Shown here: positions 6,440 to 6,815 of the stretch, piece by piece
Layout of the letters: the number at the start of each line of letters is the position of its first letter
Position numbering within the stretch: position 1 is the stretch's first letter
Assembly (NCBI GenBank): GCA_022402405.1
Contig: JAKRSG010000315.1
Span: 1-6,815 of the forward strand
Length of the DNA: 6,815 nt
Origin: Bacteroidia bacterium
GTDB taxonomy: Bacteria > Bacteroidota > Bacteroidia > UKL13-3
Reading direction: 5' to 3'
Translations under genes and position numbers: made by a program
Notes under the pieces: model-generated
Database searches by the model: none
What the model was told of the DNA's origin: nothing
What the model saw: the letters and a program-made list of their open reading frames with translations, nothing else

Positions 6440-6802
6440 TTAATGTTTGCATTCATCTGATGATTTCTCATCGCTGCAGCAACCCTTTTTCTCTGTTTTG
6501 CACATTTCTTTGCATTTAGCTTCATCAAATTTACCATCTGCACCGTACATACTCATGCAAGCTTCTTTTTCTTCCGGAGAACAACCGATACTATCGCAAT
6601 AAGCAGCACATTCATCTTTAGTCATGCTTTTGCACTTATTCCAATCACAAGTACTCATATCATCACTACAAGCACCATGAGATTGGTGCATGGCAGCAGC
6701 ATTCATTTCGCCGTATAATTTCATAGCTTGATCTGCTTTCATACCACCTTCTACAGCAATGTATGGAGCAATAACCAAAGATACGATTGACATTAATTTA
6801 AT
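6440..6802 (-). CDS. hppA: C-terminal end of a membrane-bound pyrophosphatase with a Cys-rich tail (5' end missing)
   Basis: Read from 6802 the frame encodes 120 residues starting IKLMSIVSLVIAPYIA, which matches the final membrane helix of ion-pumping membrane pyrophosphatases (usual form NxLIKxM...IAP). These enzymes couple PPi hydrolysis to H+ or Na+ export across the inner membrane. Some 650-700 upstream residues with the catalytic Asp motifs are missing, so the pumped ion cannot be told. After the helix and a short linker (GGMKADQAMKLYGEMNAA) comes an unusual hydrophilic tail: 12 Cys in the last 76 residues, spaced C-x6-C-x4-C-x7-C-x3-C-x4-C-x7-C-x14-C-x3-C-x6-CC-x8-C, rich in Lys, Asp and Glu. 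In solved structures of the family the C-terminus faces away from the cytoplasm, so the tail is probably periplasmic. The ATG at 6793 falls inside the conserved helix and is not the true start. The frame stops being genomic at 6803, where adapter begins. A separate small Cys-rich protein is the less likely alternative. Confidence 0.75.
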   Translation of the reverse strand: MKLMSIVSLVIAPYIAVEGGMKADQAMKLYGEMNAAAMHQSHGACSDDMSTCDWNKCKSMTKDECAAYCDSIGCSPEEKEACMSMYGADGKFDEAKCKEMCKTEKKGCCSDEKSSDECKH

Positions 6803-6815
6803 AGATCGGAAGAGC
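6803..6815 (+). other. Illumina adapter remnant (not genomic)
   Basis: The last 13 bases, AGATCGGAAGAGC, are identical to the common stem of Illumina TruSeq-type adapters. They sit exactly at the window end. Read in the hppA frame they encode LFRS before IKLM, where the family expects a Leu directly before IKxM, so they break conservation just where the adapter starts. This is untrimmed read-through left by assembly. Confidence 0.95.

Noticed and set aside
1..6815. CRISPR arrays, tRNA or rRNA genes, insertion sequences, phage genes
   Set aside because: No spaced direct repeats, no cloverleaf or rRNA-like stretch, no transposase or terminal inverted repeats were seen by eye; no adapter was seen at the left end either.

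Overview
The window looks like AT-rich chromosomal DNA from an uncultured or little-studied member of the Bacteroidota. Three things point there: miaB sits next to a short sigma-54 activator, starts lack clear Shine-Dalgarno sites, and a TAnnTTTG-type -7 element lies just before miaB. I cannot place it below phylum. It reads as the end of a short-read contig, because its last 13 bases are the Illumina adapter stem and not genomic sequence.

Left part (1-2216), minus strand. In transcription order there is an RmlD-like dTDP-4-dehydrorhamnose reductase or related SDR (2216-1320), a 53-residue single-pass membrane microprotein (1314-1153), and a membrane-anchored ComEA-like helix-hairpin-helix protein (1169-462). 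They are packed with a 5-nt gap and then a 17-nt overlap. After an AT-rich spacer comes the N-terminal third of an acyl-CoA dehydrogenase (359 to the left edge).

Middle and right (2481-6422), plus strand. A divergent intergenic region of 264 bp holds a Bacteroidota-type promoter and a hairpin. It is followed by a three-gene operon: miaB (tRNA ms2i6A37 methylthiotransferase), a membrane protein whose N-terminal half resembles MtfA/M90 peptidases but has lost the HExxH zinc motif, and a PspF-like sigma-54 activator with no sensory domain. Spacings are 7 nt and 1 nt, and the operon ends at a strong hairpin that should work in both directions.

Right edge (6440-6802), minus strand. The 3' end of a gene converges on that terminator. 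Its first visible residues match the last membrane helix of membrane-bound pyrophosphatase (HppA), and it continues into a tail with 12 cysteines.

The most interesting unit is the pseudo-M90 membrane protein fused tightly to the sensorless sigma-54 activator. E. coli MtfA binds a transcription factor (Mlc), so a membrane-tethered, catalytically dead relative could hold or release the activator. That link is inference. The miaB, rmlD and acyl-CoA dehydrogenase genes look ordinary.
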